A DNA stretch of 64,000 bases from Prochilodus magdalenae. Its lineage: Eukaryota; Chordata; Actinopteri; Characiformes; Prochilodontidae. Below the pieces are notes generated by a model. The model saw only the letters and a program-made list of their open reading frames with translations. It was not told the origin of the DNA and searched no databases. The DNA is taken from contig JAMWET010005053.1 in the NCBI GenBank assembly GCA_024036415.1, positions 62,001-126,000 on the forward strand, in the 5' to 3' direction. Below, piece after piece: positions 1-11,165 of this stretch (positions are counted from its first letter, which is position 1; every line of letters starts with the position of its first letter). Made by a program: the position numbers and the translations under genes.

Positions 1-647
1 CAAACTTAGCTTGGGTTGAATTCGGTTAGACATCTGCCATATTGAATTTAAGTTCCCACCCACATTTAGCCCTGAGCTTCTCCTTGTCCTCAGATGTTCA
101 GGTTCCGAGATCATGTCCTTGGGGACATGGAATCCCTTCCATGAAAGCGCCAAAGCTATCCCACCTAAAGCTAATAAATGAATGCTTCGTATTAATTGTG
201 ATTGCCCCCTGGATTGGGTTAAGCTGAGCCACTCCGGTTCCACACCGAGCTTATAATTTCATATTTGCTGACCGTTTCCATGGCGAGGAGCTAATTATAG
301 CCGGTCAGCCGCTCTAAAATAAGTTACTGCGTTAATCTGACCCCTGTAGCGTCAGCATGGACGTAGGAGGGCCGATGTTGTCGCTGAGCGGAGATTACAG
401 ATTTATCTGTACTCATGCACCAGAAGGAGAGGAGTGAGGAAGCATGAGTGCACAGGATGAGCTCCAGCTGCCCTTTCCAGACTCTCCGCAATTCTGTCTC
501 AGGGTTTGGGTCTGTTTATCACTTCATTCAATGGCTGAAACAGGCTCCGCCCACATACCTACATTTGCTGTGCCTTACTTTTGAGATCCATTATAGTGAG
601 TTTGGCGATGCTAATGCTAACCTCATGCTAATCCATCTCTCTCCCAG
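1..647. other. Non-coding flank or intron
   Basis: I see no supported exon here. The last bases (about 631-647) form a pyrimidine-rich acceptor ending in CAG that serves the exon starting at 648, so this stretch is probably intron of that gene. Short open frames at 42-227 and 448-696 have no recognisable protein character. Confidence 0.5.
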
Positions 648-824
648 GTGTCGGAGGAGTTGTCCCGCTGCAGTAACTCATATGTGGAGGCTCTGAGTCC
701 AATGCGGATGGACGAGCTGCTGGACGGCTACAGGAGCTTCGCTAAGGAGAGCACCAAGGCGCTGCTGAAAGAAGCCAAGGACAAGTTCAAAGGTTACGAA
801 AGGGCAGAGCTGCCCTACCGAAAG
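648..824 (+). CDS. Internal coding exon of an unrecognised gene
   Basis: A 177-base, 59-codon exon open from end to end, flanked by a good acceptor (CTCTCTCCCAG at 637-647) and a donor (AAG|GTACAT). Both junctions are phase 0. The peptide begins VSEELSRCSNSYVEAL and continues with a charged, helical-looking segment (MDELLDGYRSFAKES, then KALLKEAKDKFKGYERAEL). It is rich in Lys, Glu and Ala, has no signal peptide or membrane segment, and looks like an intracellular helical protein. I do not recognise the family. The evidence that it is real is the perfect splice framing and the amino-acid composition. The next exon candidate (2943-3039) does not join in frame directly, so an intermediate exon must be missing or unseen. 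Confidence 0.6.
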
Positions 825-2008
825 GTACATGGTTAACTAGGCTGCGGTTCTCTCTTCTGTGTAATGCTTAGACGCTACTGACAACACGAGCAGGCGATGC
901 TACAGCCATCCGTAACAAAGAGGATAGGCCTGTCCTCGCTTTTTTTAGGTGGGTGGGACAGTCCTCCCTCCCCAATCCCATCCCTGATGCCCGTTGGCTA
1001 GCGCAATGGGATTAGCAGTTAGTGTTTGCCAAGGCTTGTGTAGGCTTACCCGGCAGCATGAGTGCCATGCTAGGCTGTACTGTGTGTAACTGGAGGTGTA
1101 GAGGAAGCTAACGTCGAGGTCACTCCTCGCAGGCAAACGACGGCCAGACTATGTGGTTCTCAGGTGACTGGACGTCAAGAGAAGGTGGTCTTGTTAGCCA
1201 GCATGGGTTATGAGGGAACTGTGCCAGGGGCGAAACCCAAGTCAGCACCGCTGGTTTCCCCATGTGGGTGTTAGAACAGCCAATATAACTGTATGGCACC
1301 ATTACAGTTGTAGTGCCATCTAGTGGTGATAATGCAGCACACATTCAGTGTAATGCACAGTGCACTAGGGTTATGCGTGTCGTTTGGTACGGCTATACCG
1401 CCACCCAGTGGTGGACATTAGTAATCTATGTACTGTACAGAGGTAGTTTGTTTAGGATGGCTGTACAGCAAATCAACAGTACCTGTAATTCTAAGGGGTA
1501 TGTTTTGCAGGTCATGGGTGACGGACATTTCTAAAGGCGCCTGTGCATTGGTGAGCGTATCAGTGGATCATGAGGGCGCGGCGATGAAGGGCGCTAATGT
1601 CACTCTACTTCATTGAACCCTGTGGGACCAACAATAGCCATCCCACGTACATCTCCAGAGCAGACTGCAGGCAACGCCTGGACAGCATGGACCGGACAAG
1701 TTTCTGGATATAGAGCATGTCAGTGTTGAGATGGATGGATGCTCATCTTCCCAGAGATTTATCCAAGCACAAAACATGTGGCCTGAGCTTAGAGAACTTG
1801 CCAGCATTTCTAAACAGTCACCTTCTTAACACACCAACAGTGCTTACTGATTATCGTGCTGGTGATGTCCAGCACAGAGGCATGCTAGTGTTAATGCAGT
1901 ACATAAAGGAATCTGAGGTCCCAAAACGTTGGTCATGTTTTTTTTTTCTTTTAGGGGTTGTGTAAGGGGGGTGTGTGTGTTTTTACATTTACAGATTTCT
2001 TTATATAT
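825..2008. other. Intron-like non-coding sequence
   Basis: No supported exon. Short open frames on both strands overlap each other and lack splice signals or protein-like composition. An unrecognised small exon needed to connect 824 to 2943 in frame could lie here. Confidence 0.4.
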
Positions 2009-2775
2009 ATATATATATGAAACACATGAAAATATTAGAATACATAAGTACACATATGAAAACATACGAATAAATTTGCATATATTAGAATACATACGAA
2101 TATATTAGAATACATACGAATATATTAGAATACGTTAGTGCACTTACGAAAACATACGAATACATTTGCATATATTAGAATACATAAGAATATATTAGAA
2201 TACATACGAATATATTAGAATACGTTCGTGCGCTTACGAAAACATACGAATAAATTTGCATATATTAGAATACATAAGAATATATTAGAATACATACGAA
2301 TATATTAGAATACGTTCGTGCGCTTACGAAAACATACGAATAAATTTGCATATATTAGAATACATACGAATATATTAGAATACATAAGAATATATTAGAA
2401 TACGTTAGTGCGCTTACGAAAACATACGAATAAATTTGCATATATTAGAATACATACGAATATATTAGAATACATACGAATATATTAGAATACGTTGGTG
2501 CGCTTACGAAAACATACGAATAAATTTGCATATATTAGAATACATAAGAATATATTAGAATACGTTGGTGCGCTTACGAAAACATACGAATAAATTTGCA
2601 TATATTAGAATACATATGAATATATTAGAATACATTAGTGCACTTGCGAATACACATATATTAGCATATATTAGAATACATTATTGCACTTACAAAAACA
2701 TACAAATATATTAGTACACTTACGAAAACATACAAATAAATTTGCATATATTAGAATACATACGGACATATATAT
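2009..2775. repeat. Higher-order AT-rich tandem repeat, 90-bp unit
   Basis: Built from the 20-bp module TATATTAGAATACATACGAA and variants, interrupted once per period by a GCGCTTACGAAAACATACG segment and AAATTTGCA. The marker AACATACGAA recurs at 2061, 2151, 2241, 2331, 2421 and 2511 (exactly 90 apart), then 2581 (70 apart, one 20-bp module missing). The array decays at both ends. It lies inside the presumed last intron of the unrecognised gene. Confidence 0.9.
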
Positions 2776-2942
2776 ACACAAATGCATATATGGGGAAAGA
2801 GCTGGGAGTAGGAAAACGTCAAACATTCCTGTCTTTCTTTCTAACTCCAGTCTAAGCATACATACATTCATACATCTTTATTACACTGCATATGTACATA
2901 TATACCACAGAACACTCATTTCTTTCTCTTCCTCTCCTCCAG

Positions 2943-3039
2943 GGGGCGCTGCCCAGAGTGGTATAACAAGCTGTATGGCCATCTGTGCGTGTCTGAACTG
3001 GATATACGAGGCGCTTTCACATGCACGCTGGACAAATAA
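2943..3039 (+). CDS. Probable terminal coding exon of the same unrecognised gene
   Basis: A strong polypyrimidine tract (TTTCTTTCTCTTCCTCTCC) and AG at 2941-2942 precede an open segment that reads, after one carried base, GRCPEWYNKLYGHLCVSELD and then IRGAFTCTLDK before TAA at 3037-3039. The stop overlaps an AATAAA at 3035-3040. The composition (Trp, Tyr, Cys, well-mixed residues) looks coding. It requires a preceding exon ending two bases into a codon, which the exon at 648-824 (phase 0) does not provide. Joining the two directly would give a stop after seven codons. Alternatives are a missed intermediate exon, a different gene, or a chance open stretch. Confidence 0.4.
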
Positions 3040-5079
3040 ACACGTGACCACCTGAAGTGTCACATGGCTTGTGTTTCTTCTTCTCCGTGGACTCTCATGT
3101 AGCGGAGGAAGGCGACGCAGACAGTGTGCAGACTCAGCAAAAGCTAGAAAAGGACATGCTACTGTGACATCATGGACCAGGGACCTTATTTGCAACGGTG
3201 TCACAGGAAGGGACTTGAACTAGGGTTCTGAGAACAAGATGATATGAGTGAGTGTGTACGTGAAAGTGAGATGGATGGGTCCCGGATGTTTGAGATCGCT
3301 AGTGAAAATGCTCTCTTTTATTTTCAGTCTTCATATCTTTAACATCTCAATTACTTAAATGGCCTTAACCTGGTCAACATCAGTTTACTTACATTAAAAT
3401 AGAAGTCTAGACCTGGTGTGGAATCTGTGTTCTGAACTCACCAAGCTTGTCCCCTTGTCCCACTCTGCTACCAAAGTAAAATGTATCACAGAGTGCAGCC
3501 CAGTCAAACTTCAGCACCCCAGTTAAAAAAACTCCTGGACCCCTTTGGAATCACGGCCCGGTCTTGTGTCCCAGTCAAACTCCTGTACTGTGGTGAAAAA
3601 CAATTCTGACCCAGGACCCAATCAACCACTGTAGAATCACAGCCCAGTTGAACACCACTACTCCTGTGGAATCACGGCCTAGTAAAATGTGTCCCGATTT
3701 GTGGCCCTGTCAAACTCATGCGCTGAAAGGTGTCCCAACTTAGCCCCTTCAGTACCTGAGTGTGAAAGGGTGATTGTCCCAGCTGGCAGCCCGCTCAACG
3801 CGCAGTACAACAATGAAGGTTTCCTGATTTAAGACTCTAGTCAAATGTTACTGTGGTGGAAAGTGTCCCGGCTAGTGGGACAGGCCCAAAAAGGTTAAAC
3901 ATGCTACAGCCAATCCCAACCAAATGTATTTTATAGAAGAGGAGCATTCTCACTAACGCTATCAGACCAACGTAGACCAACGTATACCAACGTAGTGACG
4001 GACCAAAACGTACGCGCAGAGCTTTCACTGGGTTCTGACCACATCTCTTTGGCTACTTGGAGGGAATGACGGATCGAGGAACTAAGAGGGAAGTCTGAGA
4101 GTAAACACAAGGGGCTCTTGTTCTTGTGCCAATGGGAGAGGATGTCAGAGTTCGAAGGAATGCTGGGCTGAAAAATTATACTAGCGGTTTTCATTCTTAC
4201 CCCAAATGTACAGATCTGTTGTACTTAGCATTGGAAGCTAATGTAGCCAACATGTAAACCGTAAGGCATAGCTGAAAATCGTAGCAGCGGCCATCTTGGA
4301 TTTTGGGTTCTTCCATTTTAACACCCAGGAAAACTCCTTTCAGAAGACCTTTGGGTAAACCAAAGCTTTGGAACTAACTTAGCCGCGCTATTAGCCATTA
4401 GCCTCTACATCAGTCCAATTCTTAATTGGCATTGGGTTTGCCATATGGATTCAGGGCAATGCATTTTGGGTACTGAACACGCCAGGTGCAGTAAGTGCTA
4501 CATAACACAACAAGTATCGGCTAATCAATGCTAAGGTGGCTAACATGAAAAAGAGGTGTTAGCCACCTTAGCATCATAGCCGCAGAGCAAAACCAATGGT
4601 GCAAACTACAGATCCGACTCCTGGGGTAAGAGTAGAATAGTAGAGTAGGAATAGATTTTTGGGCGGATGGATTCCTTCACGGGATGGGAACAGATTCCCA
4701 TTTGACAGTGTTAACCAGAAAATCTTCAGTTACAGAAGTGAAAAGAATGTTTATCTTTTTTATTATTAATAATATTATTTCTGTACAGATTAATCACAAA
4801 GTGCACTATTAAATGTATTAATAAATAAATAAATAAGTCCATGAGTTACTGTTTATCTCTGAATGGTGTGAATCTCTTATCCTACTACTACCAATGTCCC
4901 CTCTATAGCATTAATCCTGGCTGCCCACCACATGGGCCACATGCAGCCCGTTTGGACCAGCAGGAACTTGTTCCATCAAGGCTTGCTATTCAGGGAAGCA
5001 TCAAAGAACACATCAACAATAGAGGGTGCTGCTCAACAGTACCACGATGACGGAGCATATAGATTACCTGCGAGCGGCC
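3040..5079. other. Gene-poor spacer with a degenerate repeat
   Basis: No gene recognised. From about 3420 to 3860 there is a loose tandem pattern based on 'TGTGGAATCACGGCCCAGTCAAACT' segments of roughly 60 bases with strong divergence. Around 4745-4835 the sequence is AT-rich with ATAAATAAATAAATAA. Open frames on both strands are short and mutually overlapping. Confidence 0.5.
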
Positions 5080-6760
5080 ATTCCAGATGGCAACAACCCA
5101 AGAACTGATTAGCCGATAACAACCACATTAAATACCATAGCAACTGATTAGCAACCCCAGCATATACCCGGGATACCATAACCACCACATGGAAAACCGT
5201 AGTGGCGGATTAGCAACACACTAGTAACCACCCAGGGTACTATAACAACCATAAAGAATACTGAGTAGCAACACCCTACTAACCATCTGGCATACCATAG
5301 CAACTGATTAGCAACACCCCTGCAACCACCTGGGATACTTCTTAGCGACTGATTATCAACACCCTAGTATATGGTTATACCCTAGCAGCCATCGAGGACA
5401 GAACACCAACAACATGGAATATAATAGCAAATAATTAGCAGCACCCAGACAACCACATGGAATACTGAATAGCAACTGGTTAGCAACACACTAGTAACCA
5501 TCTGGGAGACCATAACCACATGGGATACTGCTTAGTGACACCCTAGTAACCATCTGGCATACCATAGCAACTGATTAGCAACACCCCATCAACCACTTGG
5601 GATACTTCTTAGCGACTGATTAGCAACACCCTAGTATATGGTTATACCCTAGCAACCACCGAGGATAGCATAACAACCACATGGCATACTGAATAGCAAC
5701 TGTTTAGCAACACACTAGTAACCATCTGGGAGACCATCACCACATGGGATGCTGCTTAGCAACACCCTAGTAACTATGTGGGATATCATAACCACATGGA
5801 ATACCATAGCAACTACTTAGCAGCACCCTAACAACCACCTGGGACACCATAACTACACGTAGTACTATAGTGACTGATTAACAACACCCTAGCTACCACC
5901 TCGGCTACCATAGCCACGTGGAATACTGTAACAACTGATTTCCAGCAGCCAGGAACACTATAAACACACAGAACACCACAGTAACTGATTAACAACACCT
6001 TAGTGACTACCTTGGCCACCATAACAACCACATGAAATACAATAGAAACTGATTGACAACACCCCAGCGTATACCTGGGATACCACAGTGATGGATTAGC
6101 AACACCCCGGGATATTATAACAATCACATAGAATACTGAGTAGCAATGCCATAGCAACTGTAACAATAACCCCACAACCACATGGAATATTGTAGAAAAC
6201 TACTTAAATGTCTTAGCGACTGATTAGCAACAATGTAGTATATGGTTATACCCTAGTAACCGCTTAGCATACCATAAGCACATGGAATACCATAGCAACT
6301 AATTAGCAGCACCCTGACAACTACATAGAATACAGAGTAGCAACTGATTAGCAAAACTCAGTAACCACCTAGGATACCATAACCACATGGAGTATCATAG
6401 CAACTGATTAGCAGCACCTTAACAACCACATGGGACACCATAACCACATGGAGTATCATAGCAACTGATTAGCAGCAACCTGGAATACCATAGTAACTGA
6501 TTAACAACACCTTAGCGACCACCTTGGGCACCATAACCACATAACCACATGAAATACCATAGTGACTGATTAGCAACACCATAGTAACCACAGAAGACAC
6601 TATAACAACCACATGGAATATCATAGCAACACCCCCGCAGTCACCTGGGATACTATAATGACCACATGGAGCTCTGACATAACTCAACCAGCTTGTGGAA
6701 TACCATAGCAACTGATAGGCAACACCCCAGCAACCACCCAGGCTAACATATCTACAGTGT
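5080..6760. repeat. Degenerate satellite, CATAGCAACTGATTAGCA type, block 1
   Basis: Dozens of imperfect copies of a roughly 60-75 base unit composed of CATAGCAACTGATTAGCA, ACACCCTAGTAACCACC and TGGGATACCATAACCACATG phrases. Spacing is irregular and copies are strongly diverged, so this is an old array. Long minus-strand open frames here (for example 5828-6181) only translate the repeat and are not genes. The same family recurs at 7270-7570, 8000-8140, 12330-12790 and, diverged, at 26560-26870. Confidence 0.88.
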
Positions 6761-7140
6761 GGAGCCAGCAGCTGGACACTACAGCACTAAGATCATCTTG
6801 ACTGTTACAGCGACGAGTGTTCAAGGTCAATGCCCGGTTCTACCAATGACAGTTCGGTAAAGCTCCTTTTGGGAACAGCAGTCCTGAACCGTCGTATGGG
6901 TCTCCCAGTCTCCCATGTGCCCCCACGTTCACCTCGATTTGTGGTCCTCTGGCACCACATATGGCTGTGTGTGTACATGTGTCCCCAGCAGTGATGTTCC
7001 ACTATTGCGCAAGAATTTACCAGAAGGAGCCGAAGTCAGATAAGATCATCACACGTTCTGAAAAAATGCCCCGCTCAAACACTCGTCTCATGCAGGCGCA
7101 CCAAGACTCCGGAGACCATGAAGTTCCAGCCTCCAGCAGC

Positions 7141-7183
7141 ATGCTGAGGATGGGGATACTGATGCTCCTTTGCTCCACTGCAG
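7141..7183 (+). CDS. Signal-peptide exon of the SRCR pseudogene
   Basis: ATG at 7141 opens MLRMGILMLLCSTAG, a compact hydrophobic leader, and splices at G|GTAGGA in phase 1. This is the phase needed by the SRCR exon at 8997. A further ATG at 7120 is in another frame and hits a stop quickly. The exon itself is intact; the domains it would feed are broken. Confidence 0.6.
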
Positions 7184-7269
7184 GTAGGACTCTGGCAACA
7201 CCGGGGTAATTCAGATTAGAAGGTCTCACAGTCACGGTACAGTGAAGGTTCACTTCCAGTGGTCTTCCT

Positions 7270-7568
7270 GTAAAGATCTGATGTCTGGGATACCATAACC
7301 ACATGGAATGCCATAGCAACTGACTAGCAGCACCTTAACAACCACGTGCGACACCATAACCACACGGAGTACCATAGCAACTGATTAGCAGCACCTTAAA
7401 AACCACGTGCGACACCATAACCACATGGAATACTGTAGCAACTGATTAGCAGCACTTTAAAAACCACATGTGACACCATAACCACAGGGAATACCATAGC
7501 AACGGATTAGCAGCACCCTAACAACCACCTGGGACACTATAACCACACGGAATACTGTAGCAACGGAT
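7270..7568. repeat. CATAGCAACTGATTAGCA satellite, block 2
   Basis: Four to five further copies of the degenerate unit, here with TTAACAACCACGTGCGACACC variants and less divergence between neighbours than in block 1. It lies within the first intron of the SRCR pseudogene. Confidence 0.85.
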
Positions 7569-8000
7569 TAGCAGCACATTCGGATGGACACACATCCGAC
7601 ACCACTCTCTGGACACAAAGCCTCGTTCTATAACGAGCACATTTCGGATGGACACTATCCGAACACAACTCTCTGGACACAAAGCGGCTTTGATGAATGT
7701 ATAGAGTTGGATATTGGGTTTTAAAACCACATATGAAACGTCTCAGATCGGAAATGACTATCAGACTGTCTTTTTTGCTGTTCTCACACTTTTACCCGCT
7801 GTGTAAATGTAGCCTTGGAGCCAGGCATGTCGATCGCAACTCTCTCCAAGGTGGCAGAGCTCCAGGACCACAATTAGGAATTCCTGACCACATACGAATT
7901 GGAATTGACAATATCAGATTGAACGTCTTGTTTTGCTGGTCATACATTTTCACATGCTGTGTAAATGTAGCCTTGGAGCCACGCATGTTAGATCGGAATT
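7569..8000. repeat. Two short direct duplications
   Basis: At about 7569-7690 a segment with CGGATGGACAC, CTCTCTGGACACAAAGC is present twice (period about 65). At about 7730-7838 and 7890-8000 a second segment (CCACATA..GAA, TTTTGCTG, then TGTAAATGTAGCCTTGGAGC) is present twice at a distance of about 155 bases with marked divergence. Both resemble debris of interspersed elements. No coding potential. Confidence 0.6.
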
Positions 8001-8140
8001 AGCAGCACCCTAACAACCACCTGGGACACCATAGCCACACAGAGTACTACAGTAACTGATTAACAACACCCTAGTGATCACCTCGAACACCATAACCACA
8101 CGGAATACTGTAGCAACTGATTTGCAGCAACCAGGAAAGA
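8001..8140. repeat. CATAGCAACTGATTAGCA satellite, small block
   Basis: Two to three diverged copies (AGCAGCACCCTAACAACC, CACCATAACCACACGG), continuing the family seen in the blocks at 5080 and 7270. Confidence 0.75.
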
Positions 8141-8146
8141 ACAGAC

Positions 8147-8220
8147 AGACAGAAAGATAGATAGAATGATCAATAGATAGATAGATAGATCAATAGATAG
8201 AGATATCGATCAATAGACAC

Positions 8221-8283
<63 letters not shown>

Positions 8284-8676
8284 ACAACAGAACGATCGAT
8301 CGATCGATCAATAGACAGACAGACAGATAGACCAATAGATAGATACAGATAGACAGACAAATAGAACGATCGATAGATAGATAGATCAATAGATAGATAG
8401 AACGATAGACAGACAGACAGACCAATAGATAGATACAGATAGACAGACAGATAGAACGATCGATAGATAGATCAATAGATAGATAGACCGATAGACAGAC
8501 AGACAGACCAATCAATCAATAGACAGAACGATAGACAGACAGACAAATAGATAGATGGATCAATAGATAGACAGAACAATCGATCAATAGACAGATAGAT
8601 AGATAGATAGATAGATAGATATATAGATAGATAGATAGAACGTTCGATCAATAGACAGACGGACAGACAGACAGAC
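8147..8676. repeat. GATA/GACA compound microsatellite
   Basis: An uninterrupted (GATA)n run at about 8222-8283, flanked by mixed GATA, GACA and GATC tetramers to 8676. Minus-strand open frames translate only as Ser/Ile/Tyr/Leu repeats and are artefacts. It lies in the intron before the first SRCR exon. Confidence 0.95.
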
Positions 8677-8875
8677 TTTATTGATCCCAGAGGGAAATTC
8701 TACTAGTTCCGAGGGTTCTTCATTATAGTCCAAGGATCTCAATGAGGAACTCCAGTTCCCAGTCCTGGATTTTGTAAAGAACCCTTGAAGAACCTGTTTA
8801 AAAGGTTCTATGGTTTCAGCCTCTAGTCACCAGATTCCCATCCTGCAGTTTGCAGAACCTGCCAGGACCGGAGCA
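8676..8875 (+). repeat. Interspersed-element tail plus intron segment, copy 1
   Basis: Begins TTTATTGATCCCAGAGGGAAA, a 3'-end motif common in teleost non-LTR retroelements, and continues through AACTCCAGTTCCCAGTCCTG to TTTGCAGAACCTGC. A second copy lies at 10690-10892, so this is a local duplication within the SRCR locus. Confidence 0.75.
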
Positions 8876-8996
8876 TGGATTCCAGGTCTAGATTTGAAGA
8901 CCCCTGTTCTAGGTCACCAGTGTTATTGAACCAGATTCAGTTCCTATCAGAACCCTGTGCCTAAACACATCCTCTGGTCTCCTCTTCTCTGGTTAG

Positions 8997-9301
8997 AGAC
9001 GACTTGGGTCAGATTGGTGGACGGAGATGACCACTGCTCTGGGACCCCAGAGGTCCTTTATGAGGGAAGATGGTGAAGAGAGACAAGTAAAGGACTGGAC
9101 TACTGGGCTGCTATGGTGGTGTGCAGAGAGCTGGGCTTTGGGAACGTAATCGATCTGACTTTCAGACGTGACTTTAATCCGAGAGATGAGGAGGAACCTC
9201 TAATCTCAATCAAATGTGAAGGCAACGTGTCAGCCATTTCACAGTGCAGACAGCAGCTCACCTATGACTACCTAGGCTTCACCATGTTCATCACCTGTCA
9301 G
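8997..9301 (+). pseudogene. SRCR domain exon 1, with a stop
   Basis: After the acceptor at 8995-8996 the frame reads ETTWVRLVDGDDHCSGTPEV and LYEGRW, followed by TGA at 9074-9076. It then remains open in the same frame (MVVCRELGFGNVIDL, ISQCRQQL) to FITC. VRLVDG, HCSG, EGRW and VCRELG are SRCR family signatures. At the 3' end ACCTGTCAG replaces the expected TGTTCAG, a one-base loss that shifts the outgoing phase. Confidence 0.88.
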
Positions 9302-9385
9302 GTGAGAGTTGTAACTTATCAAACACAAATTACGGCTGACCTTGATGGGTTAGGTCTGACTCTGTACTGACTCGTATGTTCCCAG

Positions 9386-9687
9386 ACTCTGTGAGGCTTG
9401 TGGACGGAGCCGGACTCTGCTCTGGGAGCGTGGAGGTGAAGTCCCATCCGTCCTGGACCACGGTATAGAGGCTGACTTTGACCGGCAGGATGCAGAGGTG
9501 CTCTGTAGGGAGCTGGGCTGTCGAGCTCCACTCACTCTACAGGGGGCGCTCTTTGGAGAAGGGGAACTCCCGTACGGGAACAAAGAGTTCCAGTGTAGAG
9601 GTACAGAGAACCGTCTCGGTACCTGTAGCACCTCAAGCAGAGGGAGTACCTGTATCCGTGGCAGTGCTGTGGGACTCACCTGTTCAG
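9386..9687 (+). pseudogene. SRCR domain exon 2, frameshifted
   Basis: Acceptor CCCAG at 9381-9385, then SVRLVDGAGLCSGSVEV. After SWTTV the frame runs into TAG at 9466-9468. The domain resumes in the other frame as EADFDRQDAEVLCRELGC, then the GALFGEGELPYGN region and RGTENRLGTC, to the GLTCSG end and GTACGG donor. A single-base loss in the usual TTVCEADFD segment explains the shift. Otherwise the domain is complete and keeps most Cys positions. Confidence 0.88.
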
Positions 9688-9763
9688 GTACGGATTACAC
9701 AAGGTGGCATTCACAAGGCAGAGTGGCTTCAAATGGCAGCACCTTTCTTCCTTCTCTGTCCAG

Positions 9764-10060
9764 AGCCTGGCGACGTGAGACTGGTGGATGGGAGCAGTCA
9801 CTGAGCTGGAGCGTTGGAGATGTTCCACAGTGGACATTGGAGGAGTGTGAGTGAAGAAGAATGGTCCATGGAGGAGGCCATCGTCTTGTGCCGACAGCTG
9901 GACTGTGGCTCTGTGGTAGCGACTACAGCAATCAAGCCTGCAAGGGATCAGCCTGGACCGGACATTTTGATACAGTGTGATGGTTTGGAGTCTGCCCTGA
10001 GGGAACGCAGGAACCACTGTAGTGAATACATCGCACCCCATGTTGAGGTTACCTGCTCAG
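9764..10060 (+). pseudogene. SRCR domain exon 3, Cys-to-stop
   Basis: Reads DVRLVDGSSH, then TGA at 9802-9804 exactly where SRCR domains have the Cys of SHCAG. It then stays in frame (AGALEMFHSGHWRSV, AIVLCRQLDCGSVV, NHCSEYIAPHVEVTCSG) to the GTAAAA donor. The stop therefore hits a structural Cys codon (TGC or TGT to TGA) in an otherwise intact 99-codon exon. Confidence 0.88.
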
Positions 10061-10689
10061 GTAAAAAAGAGGTGTGGTGGAACGACCAAACTAGATAAGA
10101 GCATTCCCAGAACAAGAACCCAACAAACACTCCGTTGGCGTTATAACTAGCACCAATTCCAGTTGGGCAAGAGAGCAGCTAGCCAACGCTGAATTAGCAA
10201 GCCAACATATGGCCCATTACTGCACCCAAGGGCCTGGCTCTAAACCCTGCAAAACAGCCCCAGACTATTATCCCTCCTCCACCAAACTCCAAGTAGGCAA
10301 CACTGTCCTGGATTCATCCGCCAAATTCAGATTGGTGGAGTCATCACGCCATAGAACACCTTTCCACTAGTGTGGGTTCCCTCTGGAAGGCATCTGCAAG
10401 AAACAGATAAGATTTAATTGAGAGCTTTGAATTATTCATGTACGTGTTCAACCAAAATGTGCATAGATCCTTTATTCCAGAGGTCTTTAAATCTGGACCC
10501 TAAATCCAAATTCCGGTCCTGGAATTTGTAAACACTCATTGTTAATGGAACCTACCAATGATTACTATAGGCCAACGATCTCCAAATCCAGACTTTTGAA
10601 GAACTCCAGTTCCTAGTCCTGGATTTTGTAAACAATGGTAGATCCCATTATCTATGAGTGCTTACTGGATGGATGGATAGATAATTGGA
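10061..10689. other. Intron-like sequence of the SRCR pseudogene
   Basis: No coding signal. From about 10490 there are repeated phrases (CCAGTCCTGGATTTTGTAAA) shared with the duplicated element at 10690 and with 8676. Confidence 0.5.
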
Positions 10690-10892
10690 AAGATACTTTA
10701 TTGATCCCAGAGGTAAATTCTACTAATTCTGAGGGTTATTCATTATAAACCAAGGATCTTCCAATCCAGACTTTCAAAGAACTCTGGTTCCCAGTCCTGG
10801 ATTTTGTAAAGAGCCCTTGAAGAACCTGTTTAAAATGTTGTACGGTTTCGGCCTCTAGTCACCAGATTCCCATCCTGGAGTTTGCAGAACCT
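10690..10892 (+). repeat. Duplicated intron segment, copy 2
   Basis: Matches 8676-8875 in order (TTATTGATCCCAGAGG, TCTGAGGGTT, GTCCTGGATTTTGTAAAGA, GTCACCAGATTCCCATCCTG, TTTGCAGAACCTGC) with scattered substitutions. The pair suggests that SRCR exons were duplicated together with their upstream introns. Confidence 0.75.
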
Positions 10893-10894
10893 GC

Positions 10895-11165
10895 AAGCCA
10901 GTGGTGGCGCTATACACCTTTCCACCTGACACCGACAAAAAGCAGTGCCGTGTTTTGGAGCTCTTAATGCTTGGTTGGTGTGCTTATGGAGCTACCCAAG
11001 GTGGTTTAGAGCTCTCGTGGGTGATGCAACAGACCATTACATGCTGCACGCTTTCCTCCATTGCTCTTCAAAAGTGGCTATGCAGTGTACTGGGCACTGA
11101 TTGGCTGAGCAATGTGTGTGGCTGACGTGAATTTAGAAGGTGTCCACATACTTTGGGCCATATAA
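10895..11165. mobile_element. Probable non-autonomous DNA-transposon remnant
   Basis: This stretch interrupts the segment where the first half of the fourth SRCR domain should be. It ends GGTGTCCACATACTTTGGG then CCATATA, very like the terminal motif of common teleost MITE/Tc1-type elements. The matching left terminus is not obvious. The family assignment rests on the end motif only. Confidence 0.45.

Noticed and set aside
5828..6181. Minus-strand 117-codon open frame with hydrophobic repeats
   Set aside because: It lies wholly inside the degenerate satellite and only translates the repeat unit. The same applies to frames at 6469-6711 and 12160-12438.
8210..8515. Minus-strand open frame of Ser/Ile/Tyr/Leu repeats
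   Set aside because: Translation of the GATA/GACA microsatellite.
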